Shown here: one piece after another, positions 10,278 through 19,932 of the stretch
Position numbering within the stretch: the first letter of the stretch is position 1
Layout of the letters: each line of letters starts with the position of its first letter
Source of the DNA: Aphrocallistes beatrix
Lineage: Eukaryota > Porifera > Hexactinellida > Sceptrulophora > Aphrocallistidae
DNA length: 64,000 nt
Direction of reading: 5' to 3'
Assembly (NCBI GenBank): GCA_963281255.1
Contig: OY725505.1
Location: 1,364,001 to 1,428,000 of the forward strand
Notes under the pieces: generated by a model
The model's input: only the letters and a program-made list of their open reading frames with translations
The model's database searches: none
What the model was told of the DNA's origin: nothing
Position numbers and translations under genes: made by a program

Positions 10278-10652
10278 CCCAGGTACTAGACAGGCCAGGT
10301 TGAAAAGTATACATAGATGTGAGTCGAGTAATAATGAGAATAGGGTAGTATAATAGAGCAGATGTGATGCTTAATATTTGAGAATGCAATGTCTTGTGTT
10401 TGTCAATGATATGTAGTTGTTACTTATCACAAATATTTTATAGTGAGTATCCGCACAGGTCATATGATCTTTCTTGAAATTTCTGAACAATAATTTGACC
10501 AAATAAATTGAAGAAATTCCGATTTTCTTGTTTTCTATAGCATTTTTATTAATATAGTGCTATTATTTATCATATCATAAATTTTGAAAATCTGATTCAT
10601 GCCATTGTATATCAATGATTTTTCTATTATATATTTATTTTAAAATAGTAAT
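10278..10652. promoter_or_regulatory. upstream region of the RasGRP-like gene
   Basis: No coding sequence or repeat family was recognised in these 375 bases between a transposon end and the gene. A pyrimidine/T-rich run ends in TTTTAAAATAG at 10648, four bases before the ATG, which would fit a 3' splice acceptor for a 5'-UTR intron or a spliced leader. Promoter elements could not be identified with confidence. Confidence 0.3.
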
Positions 10653-13600
10653 ATGAGTAGAAAGAACGCAATTATCCATGTTCTTTCTTCTCAAAATAGC
10701 CAATCTAATACTAGCCAAAGTTCCTCACATATTTCAAATGAAGACCAATATTTTTCTCCTTCCTCTCTCCCTCAGTCTCCGAGTGCTAGTATCAAATCTT
10801 CTTTCTCACAACCGGTTAATTATAAATATAAAATAAAATCTCCTATTCATTCCTTGCCTTTAACCCCATATGATATTCAAAACTGTGGCCAAATGCATTC
10901 ATTTTCTTTGAATCCTGATGATTTTACTGATATAGATCAAGAAAATCTTATCCTACAAAGTTGTAACCACGACAGACTATCATCAAATGCTTCTTTTTCC
11001 AGCCTCTCTTCTGAAATTTTAGAGACATCTTCCGATTTTGTCCTCGATTCTTATAATTTAAATTCTAAGCAATGTACAACAAATTCTTATTCGAAACATA
11101 TCTCTTCAAATTCTTTTCAAAATCGTCTCTCTTTTTGGGAAGAAAAGATCAATCCAAAAATACTAAACCCACTCGCTTCTGATGAATCCGCCTCACCATT
11201 TGCGAAGCTATCTGATACAACATTGACTTTGAAGATGAAAAGATCAAGTTACCTTGCAACTCCTTTACTCGATAATTTTGCTATTCAGGATTCTAATTTT
11301 AATACTTCTAATAGAACAAAAACGGGCTCAATCCTTACTCAATATCAAGATCAAGATATCAATATTGTCAATATCAAACTTTCGCACTCTAGGGACAACA
11401 ATAAACTCGATAAATCTCAGGGCGGGTTATACGTTGCCAATAGTATGAAAGAAGCCAAAATGCATATCCCACTTGATTCATTATTGGAGAGAATTATTTC
11501 ACTATTCGATTCAACCGTGTATGAAGTTTTAAATTGTGATTTTATTAATCCCTATTCTTTTTTTCTGACATATAAATGGACTGGTTTGGCTCCAGAAGTA
11601 TTGGCATGTAAATTGCGATTACATTTTTCATATAAGCTTGAATATACTCAAGAAGAGGGAAAGCTTAAACCTCTAGCTCAGCTCAAACCTGCTGATCAGG
11701 TGAAAAAATTAAATATTGCTCAAGCTTTTAAATTTTGGATACGAGTTTTCCCAGAGGATTTTCAACCAAATTCTCTTATATTAGATGTTATGCATTCTTT
11801 GAAGGAAGCAATGAGACGCGAGAATCAGACACAATTATTGAACATGCTTGAATTGCAATATTTTGACACATATACTTTGAATAAGAAATTAAGTTTGATA
11901 CAAAAAACAAAGGTTGATGATGAGTGTTTTATAGCTGATGATTCAATTAATCCCCAATCCTTCGAAATTCTTAAAATTTCTTCATCCGAACTTGCTAAAA
12001 TAATAATTTGGATGGAATTTTCCCTTTTTAAAAAGATTCCTTTCTCCGAATTTCAACAGTACGCTAAGTTTCAAAATTCAAGTGAAACTCAAAATATCAA
12101 TTTATCTATTAAAGAATCAAATGCCATTGCAATGTGGATTAAAAGTAGCATTTTGAATGAACGTGCACCAGATGCCCGTGCGGTTATAATCGAAAAGTTT
12201 ATCGATGTAGCGTCTGAAATTCGCAAACTTCACGCTTTTCAATCTCTAATGTCATTCGTTGGTGCACTTAACTCAGGCTGCATTTGTCCAGTTAGATTAA
12301 CTTTGACCTGGAGTCTTGTGCCCAAAGAGAAAATTCGTATGCTTCACGAATTTACTTCTTTATTAACAATGCATAATAATTATGCAGTTTATAGAGCTGA
12401 ATTAGAACATATTAAAACTCAAGTTAGAAATTTTTATTTTCCTATTCTTGGTGTTATTTTCAAAGATCTCATACAGTTGGATGCCAAATCTAACCTAATA
12501 GATACTGGGGAACTTATAGAAGTGAATGAAATAAAACTAATACAGATTTCGAAAACAGTAGACACTTGGCGAAAGTCTCAAAATGCTAGCCTCCCAAAAT
12601 CTCCAAACTTTAAACAAGTAGATTTAGTCAATGCTGCAATACACTTATGTTGTATCATTGACGAGGATGAGTTATACAAATTATCATTTCATTTAGAACC
12701 TAATGATCCGGAAAAGAGTGAGATCGATTTGAAAGAGAGTGAGATTTTTTCTGCTTTCATCAAGGATTTTGATAATAACGCAATTGAACCTGCTGTTGTC
12801 AAGTTTCACGTTCAGGCGATGACTAAAGCTATATTTTCTTCTTATGATAAAGATCATAATGGTTTTTTGACAGAAGAAGAATTTAAAATTATTCAAAAAA
12901 ATTTTCCTTTTATTCAAAATTTTAACCAGCTTGATAAAAATAGAGATGGTTTAATAGGACAAGAAGAAGTTTATGTATTTCTCTTGACTTCCCTTGGAAA
13001 TATTAAGGATTATTTTACACATTCATTCAAGGAATTTCATGAGATACACCCTGCCTTGTGTTCACATTGTAAATCCATGATGTGGTGTCCAATTGAAGCT
13101 GCTTGTAAATGTAGAGATTGTGATATAATATGCCACAAACATTGCAAAGATAGCTTAGTAGCTGAATGTAAGCCCAAAGGATTTCATTTTAAAAAGAGCA
13201 AAATCGCAAAGCAAAAGATTCCTAAATCAAGGCTAATACAAACGGCTGCGACAGATCGTTCTCGCCACCATTCTGCAACAGAATTAATAGATGACAGCTT
13301 TGTGATTGATAACATGGCTTGTAATGCATCAGAAAATCAAAATAATGCTTCGAAATCGCCTAGTATTTTTGACAATCATAATGTTGGAGATAATTCAAAA
13401 GTGATCCTTGATACGACAAACGAAATGTTCTTAAATTGTGCTGAATGCGAAAAAAACAAGTGTGAGGTTTTGAAATTAGGTGAGGATAACAAGAAGTTGA
13501 GGTCACAGCTTAATACTGCATTATTTGCCCTATATAAAGTGAAATCTGATAATTTAAATCTTAAAACCGAATTAAATGTAGTGAAGTCCCAGTTAAATGG

Positions 13601-13736
13601 CACTAATGATGATCTACAAACAAACAATGTTGAACTCCAAAGACAATTTGTTAATGTCCGAAATGCAACGGGAGAATTTTTGCTTCAACAGTTTGCAATA
13701 CTTAACAATTCTTCGAAATCTGAAACCTATTTATAG
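10653..13736 (+). CDS. RasGRP-like Ras guanine-nucleotide exchange factor
   Basis: A single uninterrupted frame of 1027 codons. Residues 1-260 are Ser/Asn-rich and low in complexity. About 265-370 form the RasGEF N-terminal (REM) module (YSFFLTYKWTGLAPEVLACKL). About 442-680 form the CDC25 catalytic module (ELAKIIIWMEFSLFKKIPFSEF, SLMSFVGALNSG, NNYAVYRAELEH, YFPILGVIFKDL). Two EF-hand loops follow at about 731 and 761 (DKDHNGFLTEEE, DKNRDGLIGQEE). A C1 finger has every zinc ligand: H790, C803, C806, C820, C823, H828, C831, C839. The last 80 residues are predicted coiled coil. RasGRPs load GTP onto Ras/Rap at membranes in response to Ca2+ and diacylglycerol. In this C1 the usual G-L-x-x-Q-G of lipid-binding domains reads C-P-I-E-A-A, so diacylglycerol binding may be lost. 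It is longer than vertebrate RasGRPs (about 600-800 residues), mainly from the N-terminus. The lack of introns over 3 kb is notable. Confidence 0.93.
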   Translation: MSRKNAIIHVLSSQNSQSNTSQSSSHISNEDQYFSPSSLPQSPSASIKSSFSQPVNYKYKIKSPIHSLPLTPYDIQNCGQMHSFSLNPDDFTDIDQENLILQSCNHDRLSSNASFSSLSSEILETSSDFVLDSYNLNSKQCTTNSYSKHISSNSFQNRLSFWEEKINPKILNPLASDESASPFAKLSDTTLTLKMKRSSYLATPLLDNFAIQDSNFNTSNRTKTGSILTQYQDQDINIVNIKLSHSRDNNKLDKSQGGLYVANSMKEAKMHIPLDSLLERIISLFDSTVYEVLNCDFINPYSFFLTYKWTGLAPEVLACKLRLHFSYKLEYTQEEGKLKPLAQLKPADQVKKLNIAQAFKFWIRVFPEDFQPNSLILDVMHSLKEAMRRENQTQLLNMLELQYFDTYTLNKKLSLIQKTKVDDECFIADDSINPQSFEILKISSSELAKIIIWMEFSLFKKIPFSEFQQYAKFQNSSETQNINLSIKESNAIAMWIKSSILNERAPDARAVIIEKFIDVASEIRKLHAFQSLMSFVGALNSGCICPVRLTLTWSLVPKEKIRMLHEFTSLLTMHNNYAVYRAELEHIKTQVRNFYFPILGVIFKDLIQLDAKSNLIDTGELIEVNEIKLIQISKTVDTWRKSQNASLPKSPNFKQVDLVNAAIHLCCIIDEDELYKLSFHLEPNDPEKSEIDLKESEIFSAFIKDFDNNAIEPAVVKFHVQAMTKAIFSSYDKDHNGFLTEEEFKIIQKNFPFIQNFNQLDKNRDGLIGQEEVYVFLLTSLGNIKDYFTHSFKEFHEIHPALCSHCKSMMWCPIEAACKCRDCDIICHKHCKDSLVAECKPKGFHFKKSKIAKQKIPKSRLIQTAATDRSRHHSATELIDDSFVIDNMACNASENQNNASKSPSIFDNHNVGDNSKVILDTTNEMFLNCAECEKNKCEVLKLGEDNKKLRSQLNTALFALYKVKSDNLNLKTELNVVKSQLNGTNDDLQTNNVELQRQFVNVRNATGEFLLQQFAILNNSSKSETYL

Positions 13737-13757
13737 ATCTAAATAATATCAGCAATT

Positions 13758-13763
13758 AATAAA
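13758..13763 (+). terminator. probable poly(A) signal of the RasGRP-like gene
   Basis: AATAAA occurs 22 bases after the stop codon in an AT-rich 3' flank. Its closeness to the stop implies a very short 3' UTR; other A-rich signals further on cannot be excluded. Confidence 0.4.
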
Positions 13764-14728
13764 TGAATATCAATTGTTCTTTACTATATTAATGTATATG
13801 CATATAAGCAAACAGGTTATCTTGTATTCATTATAAATACTTTACACTTGAATTTTATTTTAATTTTGATATCTTACAAATGCTTCCTCAATTTAGAATT
13901 TCTAGAAATTCTATACCATACTTGTCGATACAAATATAGGGGTTACTGCCCAACGAGCGCAGCGGCTAATTTTATTGATATTTAAGCAAACAAATCGATT
14001 CCAGGGATGCGAGCAAATTTTCAGGGAAAATAGTTATATGTTCAGGAAATGGTTATATGTTCAGGAAACAAGTCTGCTGGTGTTATAGAATTAATAATAC
14101 CTACAGACTTATTACTGTCAATTCTCTGGAAGTATCTATGTACACTCTAGCACTGGGACTTTCAGCAGAGGCTGGGAAATAAATAATTTTTATTATATAT
14201 ATTATATACTTTTTATCTAATATATATATTATTATTATTTTTAAGTGAGATGCCATTTTTAATACCTGCCACATCGGGTCCACCGGCATTCAAAAAATCA
14301 ATTATCGTCTCATTTTAATTGTCTACTTCTCTGATTAGCTATATTTCGTATAAGGATTCTTCCTTTTTTCACTGTTCCTTACTATTATTATATAGGAGAT
14401 GCCTTATGTCATTCATGATCAGCGTGTAGTCCGTCTGTCTGCTTTCCTTCTGGAAATTCTATTGGATCAAGCAAACAAAATTGGATTATATATTCCTTTT
14501 ATGGCGGAAATTTAAACCTGAGTGAAATTTTTATGAAATTCTCGCACCTTGTCACAAAAGGTATTAAATTGTACTAACCATTCAGGATTCAGGGATTTGA
14601 CATTACTGTTGGCTTTGATTTATGAACTAAAAATAATTATACCTAAATCAATGAATATTATCAAGTTAGATTACTTCAACCTTAAAATTAGCCAGAATGA
14701 AAACTCCTGACCAATGAAAATTTAATAT
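13764..14728. other. gene-free sequence downstream of RasGRP
   Basis: No coding sequence, TIR pair or copy of a family found elsewhere in the window was recognised, apart from a short repeat of ATGTTCAGGAAA (about 14035-14070) and a TA-rich run near 14190-14240. Confidence 0.35.
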
Positions 14729-15385
14729 CCTTAATATTAAAACTCGATTAATATATATATATATATATATGTAACGAATTGATTGAAGAAACTGCCAGGC
14801 GTAGAAAGCTGATTTTTTTGGCATGTGGGAGCCTTTTGGCTATGGCTCCACTAGTAAGTTCTGACGTCAGACGAAAATATCGACTCATCTTGGAATGATG
14901 ACGTCATTGTCACCTTTTTTAGAATTAGAAATTTCTTCGACTATAACACAGCCATTTTAGGTGATAGAAGGCTGAAATTTTAATAGCCACCAGGGGTGCC
15001 TCGGGTGTCTGGACACCCACTGCCTCCTATTTTATCTAATTATACAGATATCCCTCCATAAATAGACACCCAGTTTCTGAGAAATCACTCCTAGGACACC
15101 CACTCCCGATAAAACATGGCGCCGGCCATGATGTACCCACATGTGATATAACTATCATCAAAAAATGTTGGCTCATCACTCTGTTATGACGTCATCATTA
15201 CGCATCAAAATTTTTAAAATTAACAAATTTGCTGTGGTGATTTTTCGTGCGATATCGATTATAACAGTAGGACAGACGTATTTAGAGATATTATCTCTCA
15301 TATAATCAATCAATGGTGACCACAAGCGCATCCAATAGACACAAAGTATCCGCCAGCCGCTACGCAAGTGAGCGAACCGCGCTTG
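14729..15385 (+). mobile_element. Helitron-like non-autonomous element, family A (copy A1)
   Basis: It starts TCCTTAATATTAAAACTCG after an A, has an internal (TA)n tract (14750-14770), the family core GTAACGAATTGATTGAAG and GGCATGTGGGAG, and ends GCGCTTG before a T. The last 100 bases carry the family's GC-rich hairpin region (ATCCGCCAGCCGC). About 110 bp at 14995-15110, rich in GGACACCCA, are not in other copies and look like a local insertion. Family-wide features (5' TC, 3' CTTG, insertion between A and T, no duplication) suggest a Helitron-type rolling-circle element; no Rep/helicase gene is present. Confidence 0.65.
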
Positions 15386-15400
15386 TAGCTATAATTTTAA

Positions 15401-17022
15401 GGTTGGCCATAGCCTACTCTATTAATGCCTCTCAATAAAATAACCAAGGATGCGGTAATAGCCGAATGGATTAATACACGATTAGCCTAAAATCGTTAAC
15501 CATGTAGGATAGGCATTAAGAATGTATTACCAGCATATATAAACATGGCATCAAAGTACATATATCCGTTGTCAAAATTTAGATTAGTCATCATATCATT
15601 GCGCAACAGGTCATTTAATGGAGTATTTTGGCAATTTTCTAAGCTGTTTTAAGCCTACTTCTAAATGTTACTAAGATAGAGTTTTTGTGTAGAAATAAGA
15701 TTAGTACGATTTGATTTGAAATATTTAGAAATTTTCAATGGAATGTTGTTACATTCCTGCGTTGCTATGGTAAAGCATTTTGATCAGTTTGGGCTATATC
15801 TTGCAAACTGTAGGAACTAGGTCTTCAAATTTTATCGTATTTGATAGGCAATTGGCTACTCCCTATTAGGTAATAATACAAATTTAACTTCCAAATTCAC
15901 AGACTATAGAGTTATGCGACAATTTAGTGTTTTGGTCACATTCTTTAAATCAACCCATAACTCAAAACTCGTTGAATGTAGAAGTTCAAGTTGTATTATT
16001 ACCTATAGGAAGTAGTCCATTGCCTATCAAGCACAATCAAATTTGAAGATCTAATCATTACAGTTTGCATGAAATGGCCCAAACTGACCAAAATGCTTTA
16101 CCATAGCAACGCAGGAATGTAACAACATTCCATTGAAAATTCCTAAAATTTTCGAATCACCTTGTACTAATTAATATTGGGTCTACACAAAAATCACACC
16201 TTAATATCATTTAGAAATAGGGTTAAAACAGCTTAGAAAATCGATAAAATTGTCCTTAGAATGACCTGTTGCGCAATGATATGATGACTAATCGAAATTT
16301 TTCCAACGGATATATATACTTTGATACCATGTTTATATATGCAGGTAATACATTCTTAATGCCTATTCTACATGGCTAACGATTTTGAAATGTCCCTCAA
16401 TTTCCATTAGTTTACCTGCTTTGGAATATCAAATAACTTGCAGATATCTTTATTCGACAACTTGTAGCAGTACTTAACTTCAAAATTTGGTATATCAAAA
16501 TTTTCACCATCAAAAGTGTAAAAAACTGGTCATTGATGACTGGCCACCCAAAAATAACCACATTCGATAGTATCAGCCGGAATCTCAGATCAATAACTTC
16601 TTTATACCATTTCAGATCATCATTTGAATTCTGAATCTGTGTCCTCCATTGAATTTCCAGCAATTTTATATATATATTGACCATATTTGGAGAAATTTTT
16701 TGGATGTCCGTGCATAGCAACGGCCAGGAATTTTTTCACATTCCTGGCCGTTGCTAGGGACCCGCAGCCAAAAGAATTCTCCAAATGTGTCCAATATATA
16801 TTTCAAATTGCTGGACATTTAGTGCTGAGCACGAATTTATCATTAAAATGATGATCTGTCATGATTCAAAGAAGTTATGAATATGAGACATTTCGGTTAA
16901 AAAATGTGTCCTTTTTTTGGGCGACACCAGGTGGTACAAGTGGCTCTAAGTGGTGAAATATTAGCATTGAAATTCTAAAAATCTCCAAATTTTAATAAAA
17001 ATGTCCATAGGAAAGGCTAACC
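15401..17022. mobile_element. family G TTAA element (copy G2) with nested foldback
   Basis: TTAA at 15397-15400 is followed by GGTTGGC, the family G left end. The foldback element H1 starts at 15408. From about 16400 to 17022 the sequence matches the right half of the G copy at 50946-52138 (GACAACTTGTAGCAGTACT, GGCCAGGAATTTTTTCACATT) and ends GGAAAGGCTAACC next to TTTAAA. No coding content. The copy has lost internal sequence. Confidence 0.55.
15408..16388. mobile_element. foldback element, family H (copy H1, right end truncated)
   Basis: It starts CATAGCCTACTCT. Arms of about 430 bp pair across a centre near 15935: for example TTCCATTGAGTAG-like edges, GTTGTTACATTCCTGCGTTGC answered by GCAACGCAGGAATGTAACAAC, and GGTAATAATACAA answered by TTGTATTATTACC. 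The outer right end seen in copy H3 is missing after GGCTAACGATTTT. The arms carry no ORF; the structure would form a very long hairpin. Confidence 0.7.
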
Positions 17023-17273
17023 TTTAAACGAAGAAGCCTGTTGGTCCAATTGGTCGTCCTGGCGAGGAATATGGGATACCAACCAATTTGACCAACAGTA
17101 ATGTTGATCATCTTTGAAATTTTTGAATTTGCCTGGATTCAGTGGAAGTTTTGCATACCTATATATTGATTATTTGTATAATATCAATATTTTTCGTTTT
17201 AAAATTATAACTATATTAAATTTGACGGTTTTTATTTTCGACACTTTTGTTTTAGAGGCACCATACTCTAATG

Positions 17274-17632
17274 CAGTGTTTCTCAACCTTTTTCTTCTCG
17301 CGGCACCCTTTCTAAACTTATACCTTTCAGCGGCACCCCTTAATTTGACTTAGGGGCAGGCCAATGAACAAATGATAGTAAAGTGGAGATTGATTTGAAT
17401 TATTACGACTTTATTATAGGATAACTAATTAATAAACTAGGAAATTATTGTGAATATTGCGTAATAAATTATTCCAGAGGATTGTCAGAGGACAATCATC
17501 AAATTCAACATTGACAATGGTATCAATAGAAAATAAAATAAAGCAGTATGCAAGTGTGGTAAGGCCTGCGGCACCCCTAGAGGAAGTAAATGGCACCCCA
17601 GGGTGCCGCGGCACCCCGGTTTAGAACCACTG
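17274..17632. mobile_element. hAT MITE
   Basis: The ends CAGTGTTTCTCAACC and, inverted, CAGTGGTTCTAAACC are bracketed by perfect 8-bp direct repeats CTCTAATG (17266-17273, 17633-17640). The interior has repeated GCGGCACCCC motifs near both ends. The size is 359 bp and no transposase is present. The end sequence and 8-bp duplication are diagnostic of hAT. Confidence 0.9.
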
Positions 17633-17759
17633 CTCTAATGTAACATTTATCAGTTAATTATTAACATATTTAATTTTGTTACTGGTTGTTGATTATATAT
17701 GGTTACCAAATATTCTTAGCTAAATTGGATATTTTCATTGTCTAGTTTCGTTTTAATTC

Positions 17760-19103
17760 TTATCTTTGTATGGATGAGCGGCAAACAGGACAAGGTTGTC
17801 CCAGTTCTGCTATTGTGTTACTGCAATCTGTGCAGCAATTCGCATGCATACAAGGCATGAAGATCCATATACTTGTACGAGGAGACAGACAAACTACACA
17901 AATGTTTCCCATACCGACATGGTTTTCCTCATCAGAAGCAGAATATTTTGTTTCACTTTGGTCAAAATTATCTTGTGTTTTAATGTTTCCATTAGTGTAG
18001 CTTATTGCACTAAGAAATTCCCATGGTGTGTATGCTCCTTCACTCAACTTTTGTTTGGAAAGGCATCTAATCTCGTAATTTCTGATATCTTTTTTTCTCT
18101 CTGTTTCTCTAGTTATTTCTCTTCCATGACATAAACGTGCAATCTCGTTATCTACATCTTGTATAATTTCATTAAGTGTAGTTATAAAAGACCATATTCT
18201 GGGATGACTTGTTTTCACAATCGAAGTTTTGAATGATAGCTCTCAGCTGAATTATTCGTAGAGATGGTAATATCAAAAATTGAAAGTTCTTCCGGATGTA
18301 TTTGGTTTAGCCAGCGTTTCTTAAAATATCTGTGAGTTTTTCAAGTTTCGACATTTCAGGAATTTGTAAAGAAGGCATCTGAAGAAAGCTAAAGGTAGGA
18401 ACTATTAGGGAAGCTGGTAAAAATGGGATTGCCATAAGCTGTCTAACATATTTTGTGACTTCAGGATTATTTCTAAAAGATTCACAAAGGCCTAACTTTT
18501 GTACTTTCTTCCATATTCGCTGAATGAAATGAAACCAGCATCCATAGAGTTTGATATTAGTATAAACTTGTTTGAAAGCATTTCTGGCAGCCGTTTCCCA
18601 ATCCGACATTGAAACTGATGGGTGGAAATTAGGAATATTGATCATAAGATTTTCCAATGTTGATCGGTAGAGATCTTGTCTTTTCGAAATCATCGGGAAG
18701 TGGTTAGCAGGTAATGTATATGCCTACCCACTGCAACAAATACTGTCCATAGCTGACAGAATTGGACAGGAACAGTATAGAATCTATCATCGAATTATAA
18801 ATTAATAACCTCAGTTAAGAATGTCTTCATTGCATTTGAAAAAAAACTACTGCAGTTTCATTAGTAACCGATAATTTGAAATAATTTCCAAAACTTGTAG
18901 ATTCTTGCATGATACATATATGATTCAATTTCAGGAAATGATATTTCACATGCCGATGGATGGGTTCTAGTTGTATCATCGAATATCTTTCTTAGATTAG
19001 ATTGCGAATGTTTAGCAACCCTTTTACATTCATTTTTGAGTTCGTGAATGTTTGAATTATATTTATTAACATTATGATTATGTGGATTCAAAGGAATAAT
19101 CAA
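17760..19103 (-). pseudogene. MULE transposase with C-terminal RING finger, decayed
   Basis: In minus-strand order: 19103-18861 is the zone after a FLYWCH-type finger (HNHNVNKYNSNIHELKNECK). About 18790-18720 holds FDDRFYTVPVQFCQLWTVF, matching the first catalytic-Asp region of MULE transposases. 18693-18307 holds SVSMSDWETAARNAFKQV and GCWFHFIQRIWKKVQKLGL, the second Asp and the conserved C/H region. About 18290-18235 holds TNNSAESYHSKL with the catalytic Glu. 18218-17760 holds HPRIWSFITTLNEI and a complete C3HC4 RING (CVVC, C.H..C..C, CPVC) at the C-terminus. At least three frame breaks separate these pieces. RING fusion suggests an E3-ligase-like tail on the transposase. A second RING remnant of similar type is at 46100-46243. 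Confidence 0.75.
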
Positions 19104-19164
19104 ATCAGATTAACGGTTTAACTTACTTTACATCTTGCAGACTTAAATAAGGCGAGTCAGTAAG

Positions 19165-19312
19165 GGTCTACAAATGGGTGGCCGCTGGCCGCGTTGAGCA
19201 GGTGACCGCTATACACAGATTCAATATTATGGAATTTCGGACGGGACTGTTCATTGGTGACCGCTATAGACAGGTGACCGTTATAGAGTGGCCGTTATAG
19301 CAGGTTCGACTG
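19165..19312 (+). mobile_element. TA-targeting MITE, family C, right half (copy C2)
   Basis: The text GGCCGCTGGCCGCGTTGAGC through GCAGGTTCGACTG, followed by TA, matches 52645-52785 of the complete copy C3. The left half is missing. Confidence 0.7.
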
Positions 19313-19457
19313 TAGTTTCATATGATAAAAAAACACATCCCTGACTCTATAATTGACACATTGGTTTAGTACGGTGTACAATGACAAATATTTAAAATAT
19401 CCACTGTTAATTAGTACTTTAAATAATAGATATCCGGAAATCAATCGCTTACCTATT

Positions 19458-19589
19458 CTAGGGGTCATGAATAAACGAGGGGGGGGGGAATAGACGGGGA
19501 GGTGGAAAATTCTCAATAATTAATAAGCGGGGGGGGTGGAAACTTTTTCAAAATTAATAAGCGGGGGGCCCGTTTATTCGGACCCCTAG
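19458..19589. mobile_element. short MITE with CTAGGGGTC termini
   Basis: The left end CTAGGGGTCATGAATAAACG and right end CGTTTATTCGGACCCCTAG are inverted repeats around G-runs (GGGGGGGG, twice). A diverged relative starts at about 39600 (CTAGGTGTCCGAATAAACTG). The target duplication is unclear, so the superfamily is not assigned. Confidence 0.6.
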
Positions 19590-19617
19590 AGTACGAAGTT
19601 GATGCTTAAATCGAGTT

Positions 19618-19731
19618 GCAGATATTATCAATTTGTGCCATAAAAATCATCCTGGTATAAACAGCACAATCAAACTTGCCAAACAGGAGTATTTCTGCCC
19701 AAGAATGTCCAAGGAAATTAGGGAATATGTA
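19618..19731 (+). pseudogene. retroelement integrase zinc-finger remnant
   Basis: A short open stretch reads DIINLCHKNHPGINSTIKLA and then KQEYFCPRMSKEIREYV, matching the H2C2 zinc-binding region of LTR-retroelement integrases (H..HPGI...L....YFWP.M...I..Y). It is cut at 19731 by the TA-flanked MITE J. No reverse transcriptase, LTR or other retroelement part was recognised nearby. Confidence 0.6.
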
Positions 19732-19932
19732 CACTGCCCTGGCAAAAGTATCTGAGCACCACGAAAATCTCCATACAAAAGGTAAATCTTATCATAAATG
19801 AAGATGTACTCAAACTGTATGTAAGAAATATTCTATTTTTGATTTCAAATTCGTTAACTACAAGTTTATAAATATCTACCTTTATTTGATGCAAGTACCA
19901 TCAAGTAAAGGTAGATATTTATAAACTTGGGT

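Noticed and set aside
17770..18134. Plus-strand ORFs opposite the RING-finger region.
   Set aside because: They are antisense to the clear C3HC4 RING and MULE coding text.
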